DNA from: Gammaproteobacteria bacterium | Lineage (GTDB): Bacteria > Pseudomonadota > Gammaproteobacteria > Pseudomonadales > Azotimanducaceae | Length of the DNA: 49,605 nt | Direction of reading: 5' to 3' | NCBI GenBank assembly: GCA_026706385.1 | Contig: JAPOYV010000034.1 | Span: 1 to 49,605 of the forward strand | Part shown: one piece after another, positions 7,752 through 18,598 of the stretch | How the letters are laid out: each line of letters opens with the position of its first letter | Position numbering within the stretch: position 1 is the first letter of the stretch | Notes under the pieces: generated by a model | The model's input: only the letters and a program-made list of their open reading frames with translations | Database searches by the model: none | What the model was told of the DNA's origin: nothing | Translations under genes and position numbers: made by a program

Positions 7752-9308
7752 TCACGGCCGCATCGGAAAGGAGGTGGGGCCGGTCAGGTCATCGAGCTGC
7801 GGCTGGATCCAGTCGACCCAACGGCACAGCATCGGTCGCGTCTCGCGCGGGTCGATCAGTTCATGGACCGCGAAGGACTCAGCGCGCGGATACGGCGAAC
7901 GCGCGCTGCGCAGACGCTCTTCGAGCTCTGCGCGCTTCGCGTCCGGATCGTCGGCCGCCGCAATCTCGCGGTGGAAGGCGACGGCGACGCCGCCTTCCAA
8001 GGGCAGCGCGCCGCTTTCGACCGACGGCCACGCCAGCACGTAGTTGTTCGGCGCATAGTGCGCGGCCGTCGCCACGCCGAAGCCCTTGTGCACCTGGATC
8101 GCCGCCCACGGCACGCTGGCTTGGGCGGCCGCGCAGACGGCCGCCATGCCGTAGCGAATCGTCGCGCTGCGCTCCGCTTCCGGCCCGATCATGAACCCCG
8201 GTTGATCGATGAAATTGACGACGGGCAAGTGGAACGTGTCGCACATCTCCACGAAGCGGCGGTACTTCTGCCCGGCCTCGGCGGTCATCGCGCCGGCGTA
8301 GACGCGATTGTCGTTGGCCAGCACCCCGACTGGCTGTCCGTCCAGACGCGCGAGTCCCGCGATCTGGCTGGGCCCGTAGTCGCGGCCGATCTCGAAGAAC
8401 GACCCCTGGTCCATGACCATGGTCAGGATCTCTCGCATGTCGAAGGGTGCATTCGAGTCCCGCGGCACGGCGTTGAGCAGTTCCTCCTCCATGCGCTCCG
8501 GGTCGTCTTCAGAACGGATCCGGGGCGTGCGCTGATGCACGCTGCTCGGCAGGTAGCTCAGGAACCGGCGGACCTGGTCGAACATGTCGTATTCGTCCTC
8601 GGCGATGTTGTCCACGATGCCGGTCTTGGCGTGGATGGCCGAGCCGCCCAGTTCGTCCTTGGTCAGCCGGACGCCGAGAGCCCGTTCCACCAGGGCAGGG
8701 CCACCGATCATGATCTGGGCCGTGTGCCGGGTCATCACCGAGAAGTGGGCGGCCACCAAGCGCCCGGCGGGAAAGCCCGCGACCGCGCCCGCGGCCATCG
8801 AGACCACGGGTACCGCGCCCATCGCGTCTGCAATGATCCGGAACCGCGGGGTCGCGAAGACGGGCTCGCCGACGGTGCCGCCCCGGCGACCGCCGCCGCC
8901 CTTGACGCTGCCGCCGCCGCCTTCCAGCGACCGCACGAGCGGCACCTTGTACTGCACGGCCAGATGCTCGGCGTAGACGCTCTTGCGCAGCCCTGCCGCG
9001 TTCGGCGAGCCGCCCTTCAGGGTGAAGTCCTCGCCGCCGACTACGACCCTGCGACCGTCGATCCGGCCGAAACCGACCACGTAGTTGGCGGGCACGTAGC
9101 CAAGCAGGTGGTCGTCGTCATCGTAGTCCGGGATCGCCGTGGCGAGCCCCTGTTCCTGGAACGAGCCGTCGTCGAGCAGGACGTCGATTCGTTCGCGGAT
9201 CGTCAGCCGCCCGCGCGCATGCTGCTTGGCGATGCCTTCCTTGCCGCCTTGCTGCTTCGCGAGGTGGCGGCGGCGGTGGATTTCGCGGACTTCCTCTTCC
9301 CAACTCAT
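7752..9308 (-). CDS. Acyl-CoA carboxylase carboxyltransferase (beta) subunit
   Basis: A 518-aa crotonase-fold carboxyltransferase of the propionyl-/methylcrotonyl-/acetyl-CoA carboxylase type. It moves CO2 from carboxybiotin to an acyl-CoA. It has the paired N- and C-terminal carboxyltransferase halves: N-terminal HARGRLTIRERIDVLLDDGSF and VGGEDFTLKGGSPNA, then a glycine-rich SLEGGGGSVKGGGG oxyanion segment. The C-terminal half shows DQGSFFEIGRDYG, NFIDQPGFMIG and VHKGFGVATAAHYAPN. The substrate cannot be fixed by eye. A biotin carrier gene lies upstream on the same strand, but no biotin carboxylase is nearby. Propionyl-CoA would be of interest because the prp genes in this window handle the same compound. 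Confidence 0.88.
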   Translation of the reverse strand: MSWEEEVREIHRRRHLAKQQGGKEGIAKQHARGRLTIRERIDVLLDDGSFQEQGLATAIPDYDDDDHLLGYVPANYVVGFGRIDGRRVVVGGEDFTLKGGSPNAAGLRKSVYAEHLAVQYKVPLVRSLEGGGGSVKGGGGRRGGTVGEPVFATPRFRIIADAMGAVPVVSMAAGAVAGFPAGRLVAAHFSVMTRHTAQIMIGGPALVERALGVRLTKDELGGSAIHAKTGIVDNIAEDEYDMFDQVRRFLSYLPSSVHQRTPRIRSEDDPERMEEELLNAVPRDSNAPFDMREILTMVMDQGSFFEIGRDYGPSQIAGLARLDGQPVGVLANDNRVYAGAMTAEAGQKYRRFVEMCDTFHLPVVNFIDQPGFMIGPEAERSATIRYGMAAVCAAAQASVPWAAIQVHKGFGVATAAHYAPNNYVLAWPSVESGALPLEGGVAVAFHREIAAADDPDAKRAELEERLRSARSPYPRAESFAVHELIDPRETRPMLCRWVDWIQPQLDDLTGPTSFPMRP

Positions 9309-9406
9309 GGCCGAAGCGCCTCAATCTCCCGACGGCGCCGAATGCTCACACTTGGGTGACGCTTTGTCACGCGATGGGAGTGACTCGCCGTGGCCCTCGG
9401 CGACCG

Positions 9407-9628
9407 CTACGTGTCCAGTACCGCGACGACCTGGTCTTCCTGGACGGCGTCTTCCACGGCAACCAGCACTTCCGCGACCGTACCGGCCGTCGGCGCCTCG
9501 AGCGGAATCTCCATCTTCATGGATTCGAGGATCAGCAGGACGTCGCCTTCCTCGACGCGCGCGCCGGCCTCGACTTCGACTTTCCAGACGTTGCCGGTGA
9601 CTTCGCTCTCGACTTCCAGTCGGGCCAT
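9407..9628 (-). CDS. Free-standing biotin/lipoyl carrier protein
   Basis: A complete 73-aa biotinyl domain with nothing else attached. The biotinylation motif ESMKMEIPLEAP is at about residues 35-46, with the modified lysine between the two methionines. The flanking VEAGARVEEGDVLLIL and GTVAEVLVAVEDAVQEDQVVAVL strands form the usual barrel with a conserved glycine turn. In most acyl-CoA carboxylases this domain is the C-terminus of the biotin carboxylase subunit. Here it is a separate small protein, as in methylmalonyl-CoA decarboxylase gamma or some archaeal and actinobacterial carboxylases. It lies 98 bp upstream of the carboxyltransferase gene on the same strand, so they probably share a transcript and function. 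Confidence 0.85.
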   Translation of the reverse strand: MARLEVESEVTGNVWKVEVEAGARVEEGDVLLILESMKMEIPLEAPTAGTVAEVLVAVEDAVQEDQVVAVLDT

Positions 9629-9765
9629 GGATTCTCCGCGCGGTATGTGGCAAGCGGCGCTTTATAGGCGTTTTGCTGGTGCTTTACAACTCGCGGGCGC
9701 TGTCTTTGCACCGCCGATTGGCCGACAATCGACGCCACCCTTACCGAGCGGTCTCAAGCGACTCC

Positions 9766-11022
9766 ATGACACGCAACGCCTTCTACGCGCAGTCCGGCGG
9801 CGTCACCGCGGTGATCAACGCCACAGCCTGCGGCGTCATCGAGACCGCCCGCCGCAACCGCGATCGAATCGGCACCGTGTTCGCCGGTCGAAACGGCATC
9901 CTCGGCGCCCTGAACGAGGACCTGATCGATACGGGCCAGGAGACCGCGGAGGCGATCGCGGGGTTACGTTCGACCCCCGGCGGCGCCTTCGGCTCTTGCC
10001 GCTACAAGCTGAAATCGCTTGAGGACAGCGCCAAGGAATACCAGCGCCTGATCGACGTCTTCGAGGCCCACGACATCGGCTACTTCTTCTACAACGGCGG
10101 CGGCGACTCCCAGGACACGGCACACAAGGTCTCCGAGCTCGGCGAACGGCTCGGCTATCCCATCACCTGCATCGGCATCCCAAAGACCGTCGACAACGAT
10201 CTCCCGCTCACCGACACCTGCCCGGGTTTCGGTTCCGTCGCGAAGTACGTCGCGACGTCCGTGCGCGAGGCCGCGCTGGACGTGGCGTCGATGTGCGAGA
10301 CCTCGACCAAGGTGTTCATCCTTGAGGTCATGGGCCGGCATGCCGGTTGGATCGCCGCCGCTGCGGGGCTCGCGAAACGCCACGGCGACGACGCGCCGCA
10401 CATCATCCTGTTTCCCGAGGTGCCGTTTGACGACGATGGCGTGCTTGACCGAACGCGCGACGTCGTCGAGCGGGCGGGCTTTTGCGTTATCGTGGTTTCG
10501 GAGGGCGCGCGCTACGCCGACGGCCGGTTTCTCGCCGACGCGGGGACCACCGATGCGTTCGGCCACGCGCAACTCGGCGGCGTCGCGCCCGTGCTCGCCC
10601 AGATGGTGCGCGACCGACTCGGCTACAAGTTCCACTGGGCCGTTGCCGACTATCTCCAGCGCGCCGCCCGGCACATCGCTTCGGCGACCGACGTGGAGCA
10701 GGCGTACGCCGTCGGCCGGCATGCCGTCGAACTTGCGCTCAGCGGCAGGAATGCGGTGATGGCGACCATCGTGCGGACTGCGGACCAACCCTATCGCTGG
10801 CAACTCGGCGAAGCGCCGCTCGAGCAGGTCGCCAACGTCGAACGCACGATGCCGGCAAGCTACATCGGTGCGGACGGTTTCAGCATCACAGACGCTGCCC
10901 GGCGCTACCTGGAGCCGCTGATCGCCGGCGAAGACCCGCCGGCCTACTCCGGCGGACTGCCCGACTACACGGTGCTGCGCAACGCCGCGGCGGACAAGAA
11001 ACTGGCCCCGTTCGAGGCCTGA
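9766..11022 (+). CDS. pfp: Pyrophosphate-dependent 6-phosphofructokinase
   Basis: A 418-aa phosphofructokinase family protein. It interconverts fructose 6-phosphate and fructose 1,6-bisphosphate. The phosphoryl donor loop reads GGGDS (residues 111-115) where ATP enzymes have GGDGS, so an aspartate replaces the glycine that admits ATP. The catalytic loop reads PKTVDND (139-145), with lysine where ATP enzymes have glycine. Both are the recognised marks of PPi-dependent enzymes. MGRHAGWIAAAAGLA is the conserved sugar-phosphate helix. The ATG at 9766 fits the family start QSGGVTAVIN. It converges on a transcript encoding an H+-pumping pyrophosphatase only 600 bp away, which fits a PPi-based energy economy. 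The reaction would be reversible and serve glycolysis and gluconeogenesis. Confidence 0.9.
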   Translation: MTRNAFYAQSGGVTAVINATACGVIETARRNRDRIGTVFAGRNGILGALNEDLIDTGQETAEAIAGLRSTPGGAFGSCRYKLKSLEDSAKEYQRLIDVFEAHDIGYFFYNGGGDSQDTAHKVSELGERLGYPITCIGIPKTVDNDLPLTDTCPGFGSVAKYVATSVREAALDVASMCETSTKVFILEVMGRHAGWIAAAAGLAKRHGDDAPHIILFPEVPFDDDGVLDRTRDVVERAGFCVIVVSEGARYADGRFLADAGTTDAFGHAQLGGVAPVLAQMVRDRLGYKFHWAVADYLQRAARHIASATDVEQAYAVGRHAVELALSGRNAVMATIVRTADQPYRWQLGEAPLEQVANVERTMPASYIGADGFSITDAARRYLEPLIAGEDPPAYSGGLPDYTVLRNAAADKKLAPFEA

Positions 11023-11025
11023 CGC

Positions 11026-11619
11026 TCACCCGAGCAGATTCTGACCGCCGTCGTCGAGCTTTTCGGGTCGCTGCCAATACGCGTACTGCGGCGTGAACTC
11101 GTCGATCCCCGCCAGCCCCAGCAGCCCCCACAGGGCGCAGTAGATGTCGCCGGGTCCGAACGAGCAGGCGTTCAGCCGGTGGATTGCATCGCCCTGCAAC
11201 TCATAGACCACCGCCCCGGGGTAGTTCTCCGCCGCGCCGTACACCCCCTGTTCGCGGATGTACTCGCCGCCGCCATGGGAGGCGAGTCGGAACCGCCAAC
11301 CGCGGGAATTGGCGAACGTGCGTTGCACATCCGGCGCGTCCTTGGACACCAGCACGACGGAGAGCGCGGCTTCCAAGTGCGGCAGCAGACCGTTGAATCC
11401 GTCCGCCCAGAGCGTGCAGTAGCGGCAACCCTGCCCCATGTTGTGGATGACGAGCAGCTTGTCCCGATCGGCGAACAGGTCGCGCAACGTCGTTTCGCCG
11501 GCCTCGGTGCGCAACGCGTAGTTCGGTACGGCGCTCGACACGCTCCCTTTGCGCAATTCGTTGAGCTCGGCAGATGCCTCCGCGATGCGCCGCTCCAGTT
11601 CCTCGATACGACTTGGCAC
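11026..11619 (-). CDS. DUF899-type thioredoxin-fold protein
   Basis: A 197-aa protein of the DUF899/peroxiredoxin-like group. After an N-terminal helix (residues 1-23) comes a thioredoxin fold with MGQGCRYCTLWADG, which carries a CxxC pair at the place of the redox-active cysteines. ENYPGAVVYEL and a C-terminal FGPGDIYCALWGLLGL follow. Its biochemical role is unknown in the family at large. The stop lies three bases from the stop of the converging pfp gene. The gene follows hppA by 11 bp on the same strand, so it is co-transcribed with the pyrophosphatase. Confidence 0.8.
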   Translation of the reverse strand: MPSRIEELERRIAEASAELNELRKGSVSSAVPNYALRTEAGETTLRDLFADRDKLLVIHNMGQGCRYCTLWADGFNGLLPHLEAALSVVLVSKDAPDVQRTFANSRGWRFRLASHGGGEYIREQGVYGAAENYPGAVVYELQGDAIHRLNACSFGPGDIYCALWGLLGLAGIDEFTPQYAYWQRPEKLDDGGQNLLG

Positions 11620-11630
11620 GGTCTGCGTTC

Positions 11631-13679
<2,049 letters not shown>

Positions 13680-13860
13680 GGAAGCTTGATGACCCGTGTT
13701 GGTTTTGGAGTGTTGCGGCTCGTCCGCCACGCTGCCGCAACCTTCGCCACGACAGGTTCATAAAGCCGCGGGACTCTACATGAGACGGTCACGAGCGACA
13801 AGCTCAAGGGCCGCGCGCGAACCCTCCCGCAGCGTGGCGGCCAAAGGCCCGACGGCACCC

Positions 13861-15150
13861 CTAATCGGCCCTCAGGATCGTCCAGATCTCCTTGGGCGCC
13901 AGCTTCTTGCCGTAGATCAGCAAGGATCCGCGGAAGACGCGCCCGGCAAGCCAGACGATCGCCAAGGCGGACGATGCGCACAGCACGATGCTCACGAGCA
14001 CCTGCCAGGCCGCCATGTCGGCGACCAGCATCCGCGTCGGCAGCATGATCGGCGCCGTGAACGGGAAGTAGGAACCGAACGCGACCAGCGCGCTGTTGGG
14101 GGCGAGACCCACCGTCTGCACCATCAGGATCGCGGCGATCATCGGCGTCATGGCGATGGTGACCGCGACCTGCGCCTCCTGCGGTGACTCGTACATCGCA
14201 CCCAAGGCACCGAAGAGGCTCGCGTTGATGAGATAGCCGAGAGGCAACATCACGAGCACGACGACCACGACATCGAAACGGATCGCCGGCAAGGCGACCG
14301 GTCCGCCGGCTTGCTCGGCCGGGGCCGCAAGTCCGATTTCCACCAAGTCCTCGGCGGGGAGAACGCCGGCGACCAGGACGCCGAAGGCCATGAGCATGGC
14401 AAGCCAGACCGCGAGCTGGGTGGCCGCCATCCCGCCAACGGCCACGATCTTGCCGAGCAGCAGTTCGAACGGGCGCACCGAGGAGACGAGGATCTCCGCC
14501 ATGCGGCTGGTCTTCTCTTCCATGGTCGTCTGCATCACGAGCGCCCCGTAGATCCACATCACCATGAGCATGACGACGCCGACGCCGAGACCCACCGCCA
14601 CGGACCCGGCCGCCGAGCCCTCCTCTTCGGCTCCGGATTCCGTGACGGCGACGGTGGTCAACTTCAACCGCGCGTTGACGGTTTCCATGACCTCGGCCGG
14701 CAACTCGTACTCGGCAAGGCGCACGTCGCGCACCACGTCGAGCAGGAACGCGCGCAACGCCTGTTCCGCCGTGATCGACTGCTTGTCCTTGACGTAGACC
14801 GAGACATCGGGGGGGCCGCCGGGCTCGGCGAGTTCGCGCGGAAGAACCAGCAGCACGTCCACGTCGCCGTCGACGACCGCCTGCTTCGCAGCGTCGATCG
14901 AATTGGGCGCCGATCGTAGACGGTAGGTCTCGTTCTCGCGGGCCTCGAGCACAGGCAGGATCTCGCCGCTCTCGTCCAGAACGGCAACGCGACGCTCCCG
15001 CGCCGACTCCGATTCGACCGAGAAGTAGATGGCCGCGATCGCCGCACCCATGACCCCGGCGAGCGCGATCGGTGCCAGCAGCGTGGTCAGGACGAACGCC
15101 TTCGTCCGCACCCGGCGCAGGTACTCGCTCGTGAAGACGGTCAGCAACAC
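13861..15150 (-). CDS. ABC-2 type transporter permease (NatB-like)
   Basis: A 429-aa permease. It has one N-terminal membrane helix (about residues 16-40), a large extracytoplasmic domain (about 40-210, ending in a variable EEEGSAAGS stretch), and a C-terminal block of five or six membrane helices. MEEKTSRMAEILVSSVRPFELLLGKI is the cytoplasmic coupling region typical of the NatB/YhaP group, which exports Na+, drugs or cell-envelope molecules. The start is GTG at 15150, one base after the stop of the ATPase gene (TGAGGTG), which indicates translational coupling. A TTG is the next codon. The cargo is unknown. Confidence 0.85.
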   Translation of the reverse strand: MLLTVFTSEYLRRVRTKAFVLTTLLAPIALAGVMGAAIAAIYFSVESESARERRVAVLDESGEILPVLEARENETYRLRSAPNSIDAAKQAVVDGDVDVLLVLPRELAEPGGPPDVSVYVKDKQSITAEQALRAFLLDVVRDVRLAEYELPAEVMETVNARLKLTTVAVTESGAEEEGSAAGSVAVGLGVGVVMLMVMWIYGALVMQTTMEEKTSRMAEILVSSVRPFELLLGKIVAVGGMAATQLAVWLAMLMAFGVLVAGVLPAEDLVEIGLAAPAEQAGGPVALPAIRFDVVVVVLVMLPLGYLINASLFGALGAMYESPQEAQVAVTIAMTPMIAAILMVQTVGLAPNSALVAFGSYFPFTAPIMLPTRMLVADMAAWQVLVSIVLCASSALAIVWLAGRVFRGSLLIYGKKLAPKEIWTILRAD

Positions 15151-15151
15151 C

Positions 15152-16069
15152 TCAGCGCCCCTCGTCGGTGGCGTCGCCGACCACGCGGATGAAGATCTCC
15201 CGCAGCGTCGGATAGGTCGCCGAGTACTGATGCAGGGTATCGCTCTCGGCACGCGCCGCATCCAGCAACCGGCTGGCCGAGTAGCCGTCCTGGATCCGCA
15301 ACTCCGCACGCCCGTCCGCGTTGCGCAGGACGTCCACGTGGCCCGCATCGGCCAGCCGGTCCAGGAAGCCGCCGTCGCCTTCGAACTCGAGGGACACGGT
15401 GTCGCGGCCGAAGCGGCGCTTGACACTATCGAGTTCGCCGTCGAGGACGATGCGGCCATTGGCGATCAGGCAGATCTCGTCGCACAGGCCTTCGACCTGC
15501 TCCATGCGGTGCGAGGCGAAAATGACGATCGCACCGTCCGCCTTGCGTTGCCGGATCACCTGTTCCATGAGCGCCGAGTTGATCGGGTCCAGTCCACTGA
15601 ACGGTTCGTCGAGAATCAGCAGCCGCGGCGAATGCACCAGCGCCAGGGCGAACTGCACCTTCTGCTGCATCCCGCGCGACAGTTCGCGAGGACGCCGGTC
15701 GTGCCAATCGCCGGCATCCAGGGCGTCGAGCCACTGCTTGGCACTGCGCCGCGCGGCGTCGCGACCCAAGCCTTTCAGCCGGCCGAGGTAGACCAACTGG
15801 TCGATGACCTTGACGTTCTTGTAGAGGCCGCGTTCCTCCGGCATGTAGCCGATGGCCGCCTGGGTCGCGCGCCCCACGGTCCGGCCATCCAGACGCACCG
15901 CGCCCGAGTCGGGCTTGGTAATGTCGTTCACCATGCGCAGGATCGAGGTCTTGCCCGCGCCGTTCGGCCCCAGCAAGCCCATGATCCGGCCGGGCCGCGC
16001 GTTGAACGACGCACGGTCCACAGCCAGCTTTCCGTCGTAGCGCTTGGTGACCTGTTCGACTTCCAACAT
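15152..16069 (-). CDS. ABC transporter ATP-binding protein (NatA-like)
   Basis: A 305-aa ABC ATPase. Walker A is GPNGAGKTSILRM, the signature is RELSRGMQQKVQFALAL, Walker B is RLLILDEPFSGLDPINS, and the H-loop is IFASHRMEQVEGLCD. A C-terminal extension of about 85 aa (after residue 220) is common in the DUF4162-containing NatA/YhaQ group. It energises the permease encoded one base downstream. The pair forms an exporter-type ABC transporter; the cargo is unknown. The gene is divergent from the PA4642-like gene at 16217, with 147 bp between the starts available for both promoters. Confidence 0.9.
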   Translation of the reverse strand: MLEVEQVTKRYDGKLAVDRASFNARPGRIMGLLGPNGAGKTSILRMVNDITKPDSGAVRLDGRTVGRATQAAIGYMPEERGLYKNVKVIDQLVYLGRLKGLGRDAARRSAKQWLDALDAGDWHDRRPRELSRGMQQKVQFALALVHSPRLLILDEPFSGLDPINSALMEQVIRQRKADGAIVIFASHRMEQVEGLCDEICLIANGRIVLDGELDSVKRRFGRDTVSLEFEGDGGFLDRLADAGHVDVLRNADGRAELRIQDGYSASRLLDAARAESDTLHQYSATYPTLREIFIRVVGDATDEGR

Positions 16070-16216
16070 CGGCGGGGCAATCTAGCGGCTCGGCGAACGG
16101 TGTCAACCGCCCCGTTCGCGGGGCGGCCCGCGGCGCAAGCGAGGCGACTTCACCTGCATGCGCTTGGCGTATGATTGCCGATCGTCTGGACGGGTTCTTG
16201 AGGCGAGCGGCTCACG

Positions 16217-17462
<1,246 letters not shown>

Positions 17463-17478
17463 CTGGGCCGCAAACGGA

Positions 17479-18186
17479 ATGCCGTTTCCGGATCCGAACG
17501 GCGCGCCCGCCGACGGCCTGGTCGCCGTAGGCGGGGACCTCGGGCCCGAGCGCTTGATGGAAGCCTACGCGCACGGCATTTTTCCCTGGTTCAACGATGA
17601 TCGCCAGCCCGTGCTCTGGTGGTCGCCCGACCCGCGGGCGGTGGTCGAGCCCAAAGCGCTGCACGTGTCGCGCCGGCTTGCCCGACGACTGCGTCGGCGG
17701 GAGTTCGACGTTACCCTCGACGCGGCTTTCGAAGACGTGGTCGCGGGCTGCGCCGCCCCGCGTCGGCAGCAGGCAGAGACCTGGATCACCCCGCGAATGC
17801 GCTCCGCCTACGGTCGATTGCACGAGGCCGGCTTCGCGCACTCCGTGGACGTCTGGCGCGACGATGAACTGGTCGGCGGCCTCTACGGCATCTCCATCGG
17901 CCGCATGTTCTTCGGCGAGTCCATGTTCAGCGCCGCCACCGACGCATCCAAGGTGGCCCTGGCAACGCTGGCGCAAGTGCTCCACCGGTGGCGCTTCACG
18001 CTCATCGACTGCCAGATCATGAACGACCACCTGTGCTCGCTCGGGGTGACCGCGATGCCGCGGCGCCGGTTCCTGCACTTGGTTGCGGCCAACAACGCGC
18101 ACCCGACGCGACGCGGGCCTTGGACGCTCGATGACACGGCTGCGACGCCGCCGGACGCATGGGCGAAGACAACCGGCATCGGGTAG
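17479..18186 (+). CDS. aat: Leucyl/phenylalanyl-tRNA--protein transferase
   Basis: A 235-aa transferase that attaches Leu or Phe to N-terminal Arg/Lys of proteins, marking them for degradation by ClpS-ClpAP. Family marks are FPDPNGAPADGLVAVGGDLGPERLMEAYAHGIFPWF near the N-terminus, WWSPDPRAV, GGLYGISIGRMFFGESMFS, and DCQIMNDHLCSLG. The N-terminus is short: the protein begins directly at MPFPDP. The clpA and clpS genes, whose products use these N-degrons, lie 0.4 and 2.7 kb downstream on the opposite strand. Confidence 0.95.
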   Translation: MPFPDPNGAPADGLVAVGGDLGPERLMEAYAHGIFPWFNDDRQPVLWWSPDPRAVVEPKALHVSRRLARRLRRREFDVTLDAAFEDVVAGCAAPRRQQAETWITPRMRSAYGRLHEAGFAHSVDVWRDDELVGGLYGISIGRMFFGESMFSAATDASKVALATLAQVLHRWRFTLIDCQIMNDHLCSLGVTAMPRRRFLHLVAANNAHPTRRGPWTLDDTAATPPDAWAKTTGIG

Positions 18187-18237
18187 CGACCAGCGCCCTT
18201 GAAGTGGTTAAATTGCACGCCCGCAAAGGCTGGCTAG

Positions 18238-18249
18238 GCGCTTAAGCGC
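18238..18249. promoter_or_regulatory. Perfect 12-bp palindrome upstream of infA
   Basis: GCGCTTAAGCGC is a perfect 12-bp palindrome 26 bp before the infA start. It could be an operator half-site pair or a short hairpin in the infA leader. Only the symmetry is seen; no regulator is implied. Confidence 0.3.
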
Positions 18250-18275
18250 GGCCGCCGCACGGTTTTTGGGACCGA

Positions 18276-18494
18276 ATGGCAAAGGAAGAACAAATCGAGA
18301 TGGAGGGGGTCGTGGTGGACACGCTCCCCAACACCATGTTTCGCGTAGAACTCGACAATGGACATAAAGTCACGGCCCACATCTCCGGGAAGATGCGCAA
18401 GAACTACATCCGCATCCTCACCGGCGATCGCGTCAAAGTCGAACTGACGCCGTACGACCTAACCAAGGGTCGGATCACCTTCCGCGAACGCTAA
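18276..18494 (+). CDS. infA: Translation initiation factor IF-1
   Basis: A 72-aa OB-fold protein, the standard length of bacterial IF-1, which binds the A site of the 30S subunit during initiation. It begins [22 protein letters not shown] and has [22 protein letters not shown] and the C-terminal [11 protein letters not shown]. It is transcribed toward clpA, whose stop lies 104 bp away; a candidate hairpin lies between them. Confidence 0.97.
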   Translation: MAKEEQIEMEGVVVDTLPNTMFRVELDNGHKVTAHISGKMRKNYIRILTGDRVKVELTPYDLTKGRITFRER

Positions 18495-18559
18495 CGGGCT
18501 GCGCCCTAAGCAAGACGCAAAGAGCGCAAGAGACCAGCCTGCCTGCGAGAGTCAACTGC

Positions 18560-18591
18560 GGTCACGCAAGCCAGCGGCGCTCCGCGTGACC
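18560..18591. terminator. Candidate bidirectional terminator between infA and clpA
   Basis: GGTCACGC at 18560-18567 pairs perfectly with GCGTGACC at 18584-18591, and an AGC/GCT pair can form inside the loop. It sits between two converging genes. There is no run of T on either side, so it may act as a transcript end with Rho or only as a stabilising hairpin. Confidence 0.4.
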
Positions 18592-18598
18592 TCGGTCG

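Noticed and set aside
7863-9359. A 498-codon open frame antisense to the carboxyltransferase
   Set aside because: No domain is visible in it and the opposite strand holds a full carboxyltransferase with all motifs.
18187-18275. A tRNA gene near infA
   Set aside because: In some gammaproteobacteria a tRNA lies near infA. Here no cloverleaf or CCA-type end can be made from the 89 bp.
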